Assembly: GCF_900176335.1 (NCBI RefSeq)
Contig: NZ_FWXW01000002.1
Span: forward strand, 248,001-312,000
DNA: 64,000 bases
Reading direction: 5' to 3'
Source of the DNA: Papillibacter cinnamivorans DSM 12816
GTDB lineage: Bacteria; Bacillota; Clostridia; Oscillospirales; Oscillospiraceae
Shown piece after piece: positions 1 through 7,902 of this stretch. The notes beneath the pieces are model-generated. The model was given only the letters and a program-made list of their open reading frames with translations, had not been told where the DNA came from and did not search any database. Position 1 is the stretch's first letter. Each line of letters opens with the position of its first letter. A program made the translations under genes and the position numbers.

Positions 1-269
1 ATGAACTGCAGTTCCAGCCGGTCCTTCTCGTCGAATTTCTGGGTAAAGCTGTAGGCCGTCTGGTAGTATTCGCTGTAGCTTTTCAGCATGTAATTGCTGA
101 AAAACTCCGAAGCCGTCTTCGCCTTGGCTTCCAACCCCGTGCGGACGCTGGAGTAATAATAGCTGGAAAGTGCCATGGAAAAGGCGGACACACCGATCAG
201 GACGATCAGCAGCATCGCGCTGACGCTGTTGAACATCCATCGCCGCTTGATTCCCTTGAGCAGTGTCAT
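1..269 (-). CDS. Sensor histidine kinase, N-terminal part (cut by window edge)
   Basis: Only the first 89 codons are inside the window; the rest lies to the left. The start ATG at 269 has an AAGGAG ribosome binding site about 8 bases upstream. The product opens with a basic stretch (KGIKRRW) followed by one hydrophobic segment at about residues 13-35, then an extracytoplasmic-looking region rich in Tyr and Ser. This is the usual membrane anchor of a sensor kinase. The gene follows an OmpR-type response regulator by 38 bases on the same strand, which is the main reason for the kinase call. No catalytic domain is visible here, so the family assignment is inference from context. Confidence 0.65.
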   Translation of the reverse strand, partial: MTLLKGIKRRWMFNSVSAMLLIVLIGVSAFSMALSSYYYSSVRTGLEAKAKTASEFFSNYMLKSYSEYYQTAYSFTQKFDEKDRLELQF

Positions 270-307
270 GTTCGGTACTCCTTGGCTGCCTCTCCTTGCC
301 GGAGGGG

Positions 308-994
308 TCAGAAGCCCCATTTATAGCCGTACCCCCACACTGTGGTGATATAGGCGGGATTCGTGGGGTCGTCCTCGATTTTGATTCGCAGTCTGCGCAT
401 GTTGACGTCCACAATTTTGAGCTCCCCGAAGTAGTCCCTGCCCCAGACCAGGTCCAGGATCTCCTCCCGGGACAGGGCTTTGCCCGGATTGTCCATGAAC
501 ATCTTCATGATGGCGTATTCCACCTGGGTGAGCTTGATTCGCTGGCCGCTTTTCTCCAGCGTGCGGTTGCGGGTGTTGAGCAGAAACGGATCCTGCCGGA
601 TCTCGCTGGATTCGGCTTCCCCGCTGCCCCCGGTTCTCCGGTAAAGTGCGTCGATCCTGGCCGTCAGCTCCGCGGGGGAAAAGGGCTTGGTGACATAGTC
701 GTCGGCTCCCGTCATGAGCCCCGTCACCTTGTCCATCTCCTGGGTGCGGGCCGTGAGCATGATGATCCCGATTCTCGTATTTGTGGCCCGGATCCGCCGG
801 CATACCTCGAATCCGTCGATCCCGGGCAGCATGATGTCCAGAATGGCCACCTTCACGTCGGGATTGAGCCGGAGCTTCTCCAGAGCCTCTTCCCCGCTCT
901 CCGCCTCGATGGCCTCGTATCCCGCGCGTTTGAGATTGATTACGATAAAGCTCCGGATGCTGGATTCGTCTTCAAGTACCAGCACTTTCTTCAT
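308..994 (-). CDS. OmpR/PhoB-family response regulator
   Basis: A 228-residue two-domain regulator. The receiver domain spans about residues 1-118, with the acidic pair E8/D9 near the N-terminus, the phospho-acceptor D53 in ILDIMLPG, and the conserved Lys in VTKPF. The C-terminal winged-helix DNA-binding domain spans about residues 130-228 and ends with the typical WGYGYKW motif. The start has a GAGGAG ribosome binding site. It sits in a minus-strand operon after an FG-GAP lipoprotein and before a histidine kinase, so it is probably the cytoplasmic half of a two-component system that receives phosphate from that kinase. The targets are unknown. Confidence 0.93.
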   Translation of the reverse strand: MKKVLVLEDESSIRSFIVINLKRAGYEAIEAESGEEALEKLRLNPDVKVAILDIMLPGIDGFEVCRRIRATNTRIGIIMLTARTQEMDKVTGLMTGADDYVTKPFSPAELTARIDALYRRTGGSGEAESSEIRQDPFLLNTRNRTLEKSGQRIKLTQVEYAIMKMFMDNPGKALSREEILDLVWGRDYFGELKIVDVNMRRLRIKIEDDPTNPAYITTVWGYGYKWGF

Positions 995-1012
995 GTTTCG
1001 ACTCTCCTCGCC

Positions 1013-2362
1013 TTATGAATTATACCCCGTAATCCATTCTTTCTTGATGAGATTGAATCTTGAAATCAGCTCATCCTGGCTGATGGCATAGCTCCAGTTG
1101 TTGTTGCCCGCAAGGAATTCCGCGGCGTAAATCGCCTCCACCTGCTTTTTCAGGATGAAGCGGTTGCCGATCTGGCTCCGGGCCTCCCGGTTATCCCCCG
1201 TAAGAGTATAGATCGCGAGAAACTCCACGGGTTTCGTATTTTCGTCGGTCCAGATGGAGAATATGATCGCCCGCTCCCCGGTAACGGTGTCTCTGCGGGA
1301 AACGGTGATCCGGTCCTCCCAGCCGTCGGGCAGCACCAGGTACCACCCGTCGGCGTTGTTGTGATAGGTGGTGCTCACCCGGGTGACCTTTGCCGAAAGG
1401 GAATACTGTCTCCAGTAGATCTTCAGATAGACGTCGGCGGTCTTTTTGTCTTTATACGTGGGAAACGGCACGGGCTGGGGCAGCTCCATGATACCGTCCC
1501 CGTTGATGTCGGTGGCGTAGACCGCGTAGTACCGGGCGGTCTCGATGCTGATCCCCGTGTCCGCGTTCATGGTGATGTTGGTGAGCACGCCGTTCTGGCT
1601 GGCCAGAATGTCGGTGATCAGCCCGCTGACGCCGTAGGTTCCCGCGATGAAGACCGCCGGGACGTCCTCCTGCAGATATCCCGTTACCACCCGGGTAAGG
1701 CTGTCCTGGGTCACGGAAAGCCGCACCTGAGAGTTGAGCTCCATTCCCTTGCCCTGCCAGCTGTAGGCCTCGGCGATGCCGACCCCGTCCGACGTGTCGA
1801 AGCGCAGGAGCACGATGTCGTCCAGCCCGTCATTGTTCATATCGAAGACCAGAAGCTTGGAATAGCTGCTCACCATGAGCTCCGTAATCACATAGTCCTT
1901 TACGGAATAGACGGCCATGGCGTGGATTTCCGTGCTGATCTGCCAGCCCACGATAAATTCGCTCACGCCGTCCCCGTTAAGGTCGGCGTACTGAATGGTG
2001 TTGATGGCCGTCCCGCTTCCCTCGATCACCGCCATCGTCTGATAGGCGGCGTCCACCCGCTTGAAGATATAGATCTTCAGCGGCTTGTCGCCGGAAAAGC
2101 GGAAACAGGCGATGGCTTCCGACTCCCCGTCCCCGTCCACATCCACCAGCTGCACCGACTGGCTGTTGGGCCCCGCCGTGGGAGCGGCGTATTCCGCGCC
2201 GGTTGCCAGCACCTCTTCGATTTTCTTCTGCAGCTCCACATAGTTTTCCGGCGGCTTGGGCAGGGCGTACAGTTCGTCCCCCGACTCGAAGAAGCAGCCG
2301 GAAAGCTGCCCCACGGCGGCGGCCAGAAGCAGTATGGCGATCAGTTTTCGTGCTTTTAACAT
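1013..2362 (-). CDS. FG-GAP/VCBS-repeat lipoprotein
   Basis: I start the protein at the ATG at 2362, which has a GGGAG site and begins a classic lipoprotein signal: a basic start, a hydrophobic core and the lipobox LSGC with C23 as the lipidated cysteine. The longer open frame upstream (to 2518) is Arg/Pro-rich and not credible protein. The mature part of about 427 residues carries Asp-rich FG-GAP-like repeats at about residues 74-79 (DVDGDG), 127-132 (DLNGDG), 174-179 (DMNNDG) and 285-290 (DINGDG), the pattern of calcium-binding beta-propeller blades. It is the first gene of an operon with a response regulator 18 bases downstream and then a kinase. It may be an extracellular sensor or ligand-binding partner of that system, which is inference. 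Confidence 0.85.
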   Translation of the reverse strand: MLKARKLIAILLLAAAVGQLSGCFFESGDELYALPKPPENYVELQKKIEEVLATGAEYAAPTAGPNSQSVQLVDVDGDGESEAIACFRFSGDKPLKIYIFKRVDAAYQTMAVIEGSGTAINTIQYADLNGDGVSEFIVGWQISTEIHAMAVYSVKDYVITELMVSSYSKLLVFDMNNDGLDDIVLLRFDTSDGVGIAEAYSWQGKGMELNSQVRLSVTQDSLTRVVTGYLQEDVPAVFIAGTYGVSGLITDILASQNGVLTNITMNADTGISIETARYYAVYATDINGDGIMELPQPVPFPTYKDKKTADVYLKIYWRQYSLSAKVTRVSTTYHNNADGWYLVLPDGWEDRITVSRRDTVTGERAIIFSIWTDENTKPVEFLAIYTLTGDNREARSQIGNRFILKKQVEAIYAAEFLAGNNNWSYAISQDELISRFNLIKKEWITGYNS

Positions 2363-2637
2363 ATGGCTCCCGTCCTGTCCCGCAGCGCCTTCCCGGACCG
2401 CTGTCCGCCCCGGGCGCCGGCCGGCTCCGCCCGGGGCGCAGCGTGCGTCGTCCTGCCGTCCCGCCGGTCTGCCGGGCGTCTCGTTGAAAAAATCGCGGCG
2501 CATTCTCCCCAGGGGCACATGCGCGTTGAATAAACCGCTATCCCGATTATTTTATCATATTTCGGAAAACATGTGTAGTATTTCAAACATAAATTGCAAA
2601 AACCCCTCGTACTGCGCGCAATGCCCGAAAAATGCCC

Positions 2638-2666
2638 TTGAATTCGCTTCGCGCATCCTGTATAAT
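2638..2666 (+). promoter_or_regulatory. Sigma-70 promoter of tRNA-Leu
   Basis: TTGAAT at 2638-2643, a 17-base spacer, and a perfect TATAAT at 2661-2666. The tRNA begins 17 bases downstream of the -10 box. Confidence 0.85.
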
Positions 2667-2682
2667 TTATCAGGCCAGCCAT

Positions 2683-2769
2683 GCCGGTGTGATGGAATTG
2701 GCAGACGTGCCGGACTCAAAATCCGGTGGTGGCGACACCGTACCGGTTCGACCCCGGTCACCGGCACCA
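2683..2769 (+). tRNA. tRNA-Leu(CAA)
   Basis: An 87-base tRNA with encoded CCA. The acceptor stem GCCGGTG pairs with CACCGGC (2759-2765), followed by discriminator A2766 and CCA. The anticodon stem CCGGA/TCCGG encloses the loop CTCAAAA, giving anticodon CAA, which reads UUG. The long variable arm is typical of class II tRNA-Leu, and the T-loop contains GGTTCGA. The gene has its own promoter and terminator and is monocistronic. Confidence 0.96.
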
Positions 2770-2770
2770 A

Positions 2771-2810
2771 AAACAGAGGAGAAATTCGCAAGAATTTCTC
2801 CTCTGTTTTT
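2771..2810 (+). terminator. Intrinsic terminator of tRNA-Leu
   Basis: A perfect 17-bp stem (2771-2787 with 2792-2808) closed by a GCAA tetraloop and ending in a run of T. It starts one base after the encoded CCA. A second, separate hairpin (10-bp stem, 2812-2821 with 2827-2836) follows directly, without a T-run. Confidence 0.9.
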
Positions 2811-2836
2811 GGCTCAGGCGGCAAAACCGCCTGAGC

Positions 2837-3124
2837 GCCATCAGATCATTGAACGGCGGAAGTGAATTACGCCTATGAAAATTCTCCGCTTCGCTTCGAA
2901 TTTACGCGCGACTGCGCGCGCCCCGCCGCCGGCGGGGTACCTTTCTCTGTTTCTTCTTTTTGGGTTCCACCCTCTTCGGCGGCTTCCCCTGACTCCCCGG
3001 TTATGCAAACTCGCCTTCCGTCAAGGCAAACCATATCTTCCCCAGTGCGGAATAATATGGTATCATCAATTTGTGAGTAGCCTTCGTAATAACATAAACA
3101 GGGATAATCCCCCGAGGTAGTAAT
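2837..3124. other. Intergenic, low-complexity repeat-like DNA
   Basis: I see no convincing gene here. The stretch contains the CG-rich hairpin CCCCGCC-GCC-GGCGGGG followed by GGGGTACCTTTCT (about 2935-2947). A related motif, GGGGTATCTTTTC, occurs on the minus strand near 35070, in another gene-free region, so both may be remnants of one repeat family. The weak 7-base inverted repeat ACCATAT/ATATGGT at about 3029-3064 lies upstream of the next gene. Confidence 0.4.
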
Positions 3125-3667
3125 ATGCTGGAGCGTTATAAAGAGCGTTATAAATCCTGGTCAAATATAAAGAAAAAAGCGGAAGGATTAATATGTGACT
3201 CACTTCAGCAAAGGATAACTTATTTTTATACCAGTTATCACGATGTACACGATGCTTACGGCAGAGCAGCCATAAGGCTGGACGGAAAAGAATTGGTCTG
3301 CTTTTCTTGGATCGAACGGTATCGGCAGGGACAAGATATTTCCGCATTTCGTAATGACGATCCTGAAATAAAATATAAAGACACAAATGAGAAACTACAG
3401 GCCATTTGCAAAAAACATAAGCCCACCTGGGATACCAATTGTACTTATTGTGAGTCGGATTTTATCGCAGCAGTTCAACGATTTTTCCATCTGCCGATTG
3501 AAGACGCACTTTCCGACGATGATTTTATTATTAGAATCCTATCCATTCTCAACAGAAGAACCGGCAAGAGAACAGTAAAGCGTATCAAAGAATCAGGAGA
3601 ATATTTAGATTATCCTGATTGGGTCCAGCCCTTTTATCGCTTGCGCTTTGATGTCGAAGCAATATAG
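3125..3667 (+). CDS. Hypothetical protein, 180 aa
   Basis: I do not recognise the family with confidence; it loosely resembles the SF0329-type bacterial hypotheticals in its middle part (GRAAIRLDGKELVCF). The protein is charged and soluble, with no signal peptide or membrane segment. It has two Cys close together (CTYCES) and a basic stretch near the C-terminus (RRTGKRTVKRIK). The start ATG has a GAGGTAG site 6 bases upstream. Base composition is visibly more AT-rich than the neighbours, which suggests recent acquisition. It converges with the Mg2+ ATPase and shares a bidirectional terminator with it. Confidence 0.75.
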   Translation: MLERYKERYKSWSNIKKKAEGLICDSLQQRITYFYTSYHDVHDAYGRAAIRLDGKELVCFSWIERYRQGQDISAFRNDDPEIKYKDTNEKLQAICKKHKPTWDTNCTYCESDFIAAVQRFFHLPIEDALSDDDFIIRILSILNRRTGKRTVKRIKESGEYLDYPDWVQPFYRLRFDVEAI

Positions 3668-3693
3668 CTCCCACATTCACCTCTTAGAACCGG

Positions 3694-3738
3694 CCGGGGC
3701 CGAACGCAATGTATGCGTTCGGCCCCGGTTTGTATTTT
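3694..3738. terminator. Bidirectional terminator
   Basis: A perfect 15-bp GC-rich stem (3694-3708 with 3714-3728) with loop ATGTA, followed by a T-rich tail on the plus strand. It lies between the convergent hypothetical gene and mgtA and can serve both. Confidence 0.85.
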
Positions 3739-3742
3739 CCCC

Positions 3743-6274
3743 TTATGAATTTCGTATTCCCGACCTGTAATAGAAACGCTTGCCGATCTCCGTCGTGACG
3801 ATATAGAGCGCGGCGATGCCCAAGAGCGCCAGGAGCATGTTCGGCGGAAGGGAAACAAGGCTCAGGTACCCGTGTCCCGGCAGATATGGGAGGGCCAGAG
3901 CCAAAATCCCCACCCCCACGGTGGCGCGGACCAGCATGGGCGCGGGCCTGCTTTTGAAGAAAGGCCCCCGCGTGCGCGCCACCAGCAGGATCAGCAGCTC
4001 CGTCAGAATGGACAGCACGAACCATCCGCTCTGGAACAGCTCCTCCGGCGCGTGGAACACGAGAAGCAGAACGGCGAAGGTGAAAAAGTCAAAGGCGGAG
4101 CTGATAAATCCGAAAAGGAACATGAAGTTCCGGATAGAGCGGATGTCCCACCGGCGCGGCGAGCGGATCATGTTTTCGTCCACATAGTCCCCCGCGATGG
4201 TCATGGCGGGGAAATCCGTGATGAGGTTCACCAGCAGGATCTGCTTGGGAAGCATGGGCAGAAACGGCAGCAGCAGCGAAAACCCGGCCATGCTGAACAT
4301 GTTTCCGAAATTGGCGCTGGTGGTGATGTAGATGTACTTGAGGGTGTTGGCAAAGATGGTGCGCCCCAGTTCGATGCCGCGGTCCAGGACCATCAGGCTC
4401 TTTTCCTGAAGCACGAAATCCGCCGACTCCTTGGCCACGTCCACCGCTGTGTTGACGGAGATGCTCACGTCGGCCGAATGCAGGGCCAGCGCGTCGTTGA
4501 TGCCGTCCCCCATGAAGCCCACGATGTGTCCCTTCTTCTTCAGGGCTTGGATGATGCGCTCCTTCTGCTCGGGCGTCACCTCCGCGAAGAGGGTGACCGG
4601 CTCGATGCTCTCGGGCAGTGCCTCGTCGGCCAGCTTCGACAGCTCCTCCCCCGTCAGGATGTGCTCGGCCTCCAGTCCGATGGCCTTTGCGATATGGGCT
4701 GCCACCAGCCGGTTGTCTCCGGTGATGAGCCGCAGCTGGACCCCCTTCTTTTTAAGCTCCCCGATCACCAGGGGCACGTCCTCCTTGGGCGGATCGAAGA
4801 AAAGCAGAAAACCCATGAAGGTCATGTCCGCCTCGTCCCGGACCTCATAGTCTTCCTTTTCGGCTATGGGCTTCTGGGCGACGCCGATGACGCGGAATCC
4901 CTGTCCGCTCCAGTCGGTCATCCTCCCCCGGATGCCGTCCAGGGCGGCCTGGTCCAGCGCCTGTTCCGCCCCTCCGGCCTGTATTCTGGTGCAGACCCCG
5001 AGAACATGGTTCAAAGCGCCCTTGACGATCAGCCTGCAGCCGGTTTCCTCCCGGACCGCGACGCCCACCCGCATCCGCGTGAAGTCGAAGGGGATCTCCC
5101 CCTGCTTGGCGGTGTCGCCGATCTCCAGGTCCTTGTACGCGCTCACCGCTGCGTCCAGATCGTTGATCATTCCGGTCTGCAGCCTGGCGTTGAGATAGGC
5201 AAGCCGGAAAACCTCCTCCGACTCCTTCCCGTCTGCGTCCAGGGCCCCGTCCAGCCGGATGACCCCTTCCGTCAGAGTTCCGGTCTTATCGGTACAGAGG
5301 ATGTCCATCCCTCCGAAATTTTCAATGGCGTTGAGCCGCCGGACGATGACGCCCTCCTTTGCCATGGCTTGGGAGCCCTTGGCCAGGGTGATGTTGATGA
5401 TGGCCGGCAGCAGCTGAGGCGTGATTCCGATGGCAAGAGCCACGGAAAAGAGCAGCGAGTCGATTACGGGCTTGTTGAACACGACGTTGACCACGAAAAC
5501 AAGCACCGTGAGGATGAGCATGATAAGCGCCAACAGGTAACTGAACCGGCGGATCCCCCTGCTGAACTCCGTCTCCGGCGGGCGCCGCACCAGTTCCTTG
5601 GCGATCTTTCCGAATTCTGTTGCTTCGCCGGTCCGGGTCACCAGCATGGTGGCGCTTCCGCTGCGCACGTTGGTGCCCATAAAGACGCAGTTGTCCCGTT
5701 TGGAAACGTCCGCGTCCTCCGGGACCGGGCCCGCCCGCTTTTCCACCGAGTAGGATTCCCCCGTGAGAACGGACTGGTTCACGTTGAAAAGGTCGCATTT
5801 CAGAAGCAACCCGTCCGCTGGGATCAGGCTTCCCGCCGAAAGCAGCACGATGTCGCCGGGCACCAGCTCCGCGGCGGGGACCTCCCGGGCCTCGCCTCCC
5901 CGGAGGACCGAGGACTGGATCCGGATTCGGGAGCGCAGCTCGTTCACGGCGTTGCTGGCGCTGTACTCCTGCAGGGCGCTGAGCACGATGCTCACCATCA
6001 CTATGGCGAAGATGATCAAAGAGTTTACAAGATCCCCCGTGGCGGCCGAAATGACGGTGGCGATCATCATGATCCAGATGATGAGGTTTTTGAACTGATT
6101 GAAGAAGATTGTGAGCGCAGTCGTCTTCTCCTGTGCCTTGATCTGGTTTGCCCCGTATTCCTTCAGCCGGGTCCCCGCTTCCTCCTCCGAAATTCCCTTC
6201 GGGGAGGAACCCAGCTGCTCCAGCACCGTTTCCGCCGGCAAACTCCAGTATTTGATGGCAGCCTTTTTCTCCAT
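3743..6274 (-). CDS. mgtA: Magnesium-translocating P-type ATPase (P3B type)
   Basis: An 843-residue ATPase of full family length. Visible elements in order are: an N-terminal cation-ATPase domain (about 10-80), two membrane helices (about 55-105), the actuator-domain TGES loop (171-174), TM4 with GITPQLLPAIINI (about 283-296), the phosphorylation site DKTGTLT (D329), the hinge GDGIND (589-594), and about six C-terminal helices. The TM4 sequence and the following AKGSQAMAKEGVIVRRL match the MgtA/MgtB group rather than Ca2+ pumps. The start ATG at 6274 lies about 80 bases after a good promoter. The leader is too short for an M-box riboswitch. Role: Mg2+ import at the cytoplasmic membrane, driven by ATP. 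Confidence 0.95.
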   Translation of the reverse strand: MEKKAAIKYWSLPAETVLEQLGSSPKGISEEEAGTRLKEYGANQIKAQEKTTALTIFFNQFKNLIIWIMMIATVISAATGDLVNSLIIFAIVMVSIVLSALQEYSASNAVNELRSRIRIQSSVLRGGEAREVPAAELVPGDIVLLSAGSLIPADGLLLKCDLFNVNQSVLTGESYSVEKRAGPVPEDADVSKRDNCVFMGTNVRSGSATMLVTRTGEATEFGKIAKELVRRPPETEFSRGIRRFSYLLALIMLILTVLVFVVNVVFNKPVIDSLLFSVALAIGITPQLLPAIINITLAKGSQAMAKEGVIVRRLNAIENFGGMDILCTDKTGTLTEGVIRLDGALDADGKESEEVFRLAYLNARLQTGMINDLDAAVSAYKDLEIGDTAKQGEIPFDFTRMRVGVAVREETGCRLIVKGALNHVLGVCTRIQAGGAEQALDQAALDGIRGRMTDWSGQGFRVIGVAQKPIAEKEDYEVRDEADMTFMGFLLFFDPPKEDVPLVIGELKKKGVQLRLITGDNRLVAAHIAKAIGLEAEHILTGEELSKLADEALPESIEPVTLFAEVTPEQKERIIQALKKKGHIVGFMGDGINDALALHSADVSISVNTAVDVAKESADFVLQEKSLMVLDRGIELGRTIFANTLKYIYITTSANFGNMFSMAGFSLLLPFLPMLPKQILLVNLITDFPAMTIAGDYVDENMIRSPRRWDIRSIRNFMFLFGFISSAFDFFTFAVLLLVFHAPEELFQSGWFVLSILTELLILLVARTRGPFFKSRPAPMLVRATVGVGILALALPYLPGHGYLSLVSLPPNMLLALLGIAALYIVTTEIGKRFYYRSGIRNS

Positions 6275-6361
6275 GGCAGATCGCGCTCCCTGTCCAGCCG
6301 GGTGTCCGGCAGTCCCTTTGGTATAGTGTCAAAAACAGTATGACAAAATTATGCAGATTTA

Positions 6362-6390
6362 ATAATAGTCTGAGTCAAATCGTTTGTCAA
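6362..6390 (-). promoter_or_regulatory. Sigma-70 promoter of mgtA
   Basis: Read on the minus strand: TTGACA (6390-6385), a 17-base spacer, TATTAT (6367-6362). Confidence 0.75.
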
Positions 6391-6414
6391 TATCGCTTCC
6401 TCCGTCCCGCCGGA

Positions 6415-6443
6415 TTGACTGGAATGCGGAAAAAAGGTATGAT
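6415..6443 (+). promoter_or_regulatory. Sigma-70 promoter of the methyltransferase gene
   Basis: TTGACT (6415-6420), a 17-base spacer, TATGAT (6438-6443); about 75 bases of leader before the chosen start at 6526. Confidence 0.65.
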
Positions 6444-6525
6444 TTCTAAAGCGGCGGGCATCCCGCCTCCCAATCGAAAAATTGTATGCCCCCGCTCCAG
6501 CGCGGGGCTTGCGGGAGGGTGCGTT

Positions 6526-7902
6526 ATGCACGAAAGCTCCAGGGAAAACATGCGGGTATTCATCGAAAAATATGTCCGTGGGGGCACCCGGCTCCTGGAC
6601 GTGGGAAGCCGGGAGGTCGACGGGCAGTCCGGGAGCTCCTACCGCGGCCTTCTCGCCGGAATGGACGTCGAATACACGGGCTGCGACATGGACCCCGGGC
6701 AGAACGTCGACGTGGTCCTCCGGCGTCCCTACGCCTGGAGCGAACTGCCGGCGGGGAGCTTCGACTATGTCGTCTCGGGGCAGATGCTCGAGCACGCGGA
6801 GTTTCCGTGGCTCACCCTTCTGGAGATTCACCGTGTCCTGCGCCCCGGCGGGATTTGCTGCGTCATCGCCCCCTCCGCGGGTTTTATGCACAACTATCCG
6901 CTGGACTGCTACCGGTACTATCCGGATGGAATGGTAGCCCTGGCGCACACCGCCCATCTGCAGGTGCTGGAGGCGTATACCAACTGGAGCTATGAAGGGT
7001 ACCCCTGGCTGGATCCCGTCTGGAAGGATACCGTACTCATCGCCCGGAAAGAGAAAAAGCTTCTTCGGAACTGGGCGGCCGGCGTCAAGCGCGCGGCGTA
7101 TCACGCGGTCTCCCCCAGAAGCCTGGGACCGGTCTCCCGCACCTCCCTGAATTCCTCGGGTCCCGGCTGCCCCCCTCCCTCCGAAAGCCGCCCCGCTCCG
7201 TCTTCGGACGAAGCGCAGCAGCGGGACTTGTTCCGGCGCCTGACCGCAGGGAAACCCCTCAACGATCTGGAAAGATTTTTCGGAGAAGAAGAGCACCTTC
7301 CCATTTACAAATGTCTCAATTATTTCGATGTTTACGACCGGTATTTTTCCCGGTACCGGGGCAGCCCGGTCACCATCCTGGAAATCGGGGTCGCCGGGGG
7401 CGGCTCCCTCCAGATGTGGAAAAACTACTTCGGCCCCCTCTCCCGCGTGGTCGGGGTGGATATCGACCCCGAATGCAAAAAGCGGGAGGAGGCGGGAATT
7501 GAGATCTTCATCGGCGACCAGCGGGACAGGGACTTCTGGCGGGCGCTGAAAGCGGCCGTTCCCCGGGTGGACATTTTGTTGGACGACGGCGGCCACACCA
7601 TGGAGCAGCAGGCGGTCGCCTTCGAGGAGATGTTCCCCCACCTGGCCCCCGACGGGCTGTACCTCTGCGAGGATCTGCACACGTCCTACCGGCCCGGATA
7701 CGGCGGCGGCTATCTGCGGCCGGGCACCTTCGTGGAGCGGGCCAAGGCTCTGGTGGACTCTCTCAATGCCTGGCATTCGGAAACTCCCGCCCTCCGTCCG
7801 GACGTGTATACCCGCAGCATCCGGGGGCTGCATTTTTACGATGGGATCGTGGTGGTGGAAAAAGGGAGCCGGACGGGTCCCCCGGATATTCTCAGAATCT
7901 GA
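6526..7902 (+). CDS. Two-domain SAM methyltransferase fusion
   Basis: I place the start at the ATG at 6526, which has a GGGAGGG site; the open frame to 6340 crosses the promoter. The 458-residue product joins two SAM-binding domains. The first (about 1-180) has motif I LDVGSRE (24-30) and a QMLEH motif (86-90), as in Methyltransf_11 enzymes. The second (about 280-455) has LEIGVAGGGS (285-294), DDGGHTMEQQ (353-362) and EDLHTSY (382-388), typical of the Methyltransf_24/cephalosporin-hydroxylase-like group found in glycan and macrolide gene clusters. A Pro/Ser-rich linker (about 200-230) separates them. Its neighbour on the opposite strand is a methyltransferase-glycosyltransferase, so modification of a surface glycan is the likely role. 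Confidence 0.85.
   Translation: MHESSRENMRVFIEKYVRGGTRLLDVGSREVDGQSGSSYRGLLAGMDVEYTGCDMDPGQNVDVVLRRPYAWSELPAGSFDYVVSGQMLEHAEFPWLTLLEIHRVLRPGGICCVIAPSAGFMHNYPLDCYRYYPDGMVALAHTAHLQVLEAYTNWSYEGYPWLDPVWKDTVLIARKEKKLLRNWAAGVKRAAYHAVSPRSLGPVSRTSLNSSGPGCPPPSESRPAPSSDEAQQRDLFRRLTAGKPLNDLERFFGEEEHLPIYKCLNYFDVYDRYFSRYRGSPVTILEIGVAGGGSLQMWKNYFGPLSRVVGVDIDPECKKREEAGIEIFIGDQRDRDFWRALKAAVPRVDILLDDGGHTMEQQAVAFEEMFPHLAPDGLYLCEDLHTSYRPGYGGGYLRPGTFVERAKALVDSLNAWHSETPALRPDVYTRSIRGLHFYDGIVVVEKGSRTGPPDILRI

Noticed and set aside
2203-2865. Several open frames across 2.2-2.9 kb, including upstream extension of the lipoprotein gene
   Set aside because: They overlap the tRNA, its promoter or the lipoprotein signal region; Arg/Pro-rich and without ribosome sites.
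3872-6343. An 823-codon open frame on the plus strand opposite mgtA
   Set aside because: It is the complement of a clear P-type ATPase; the product is His/Gln/Asp-rich without any domain, a by-product of high GC codons.
6275-6361. Possible M-box Mg2+ riboswitch before mgtA
   Set aside because: The leader is only about 80 bases and shows none of the conserved M-box segments or a terminator.
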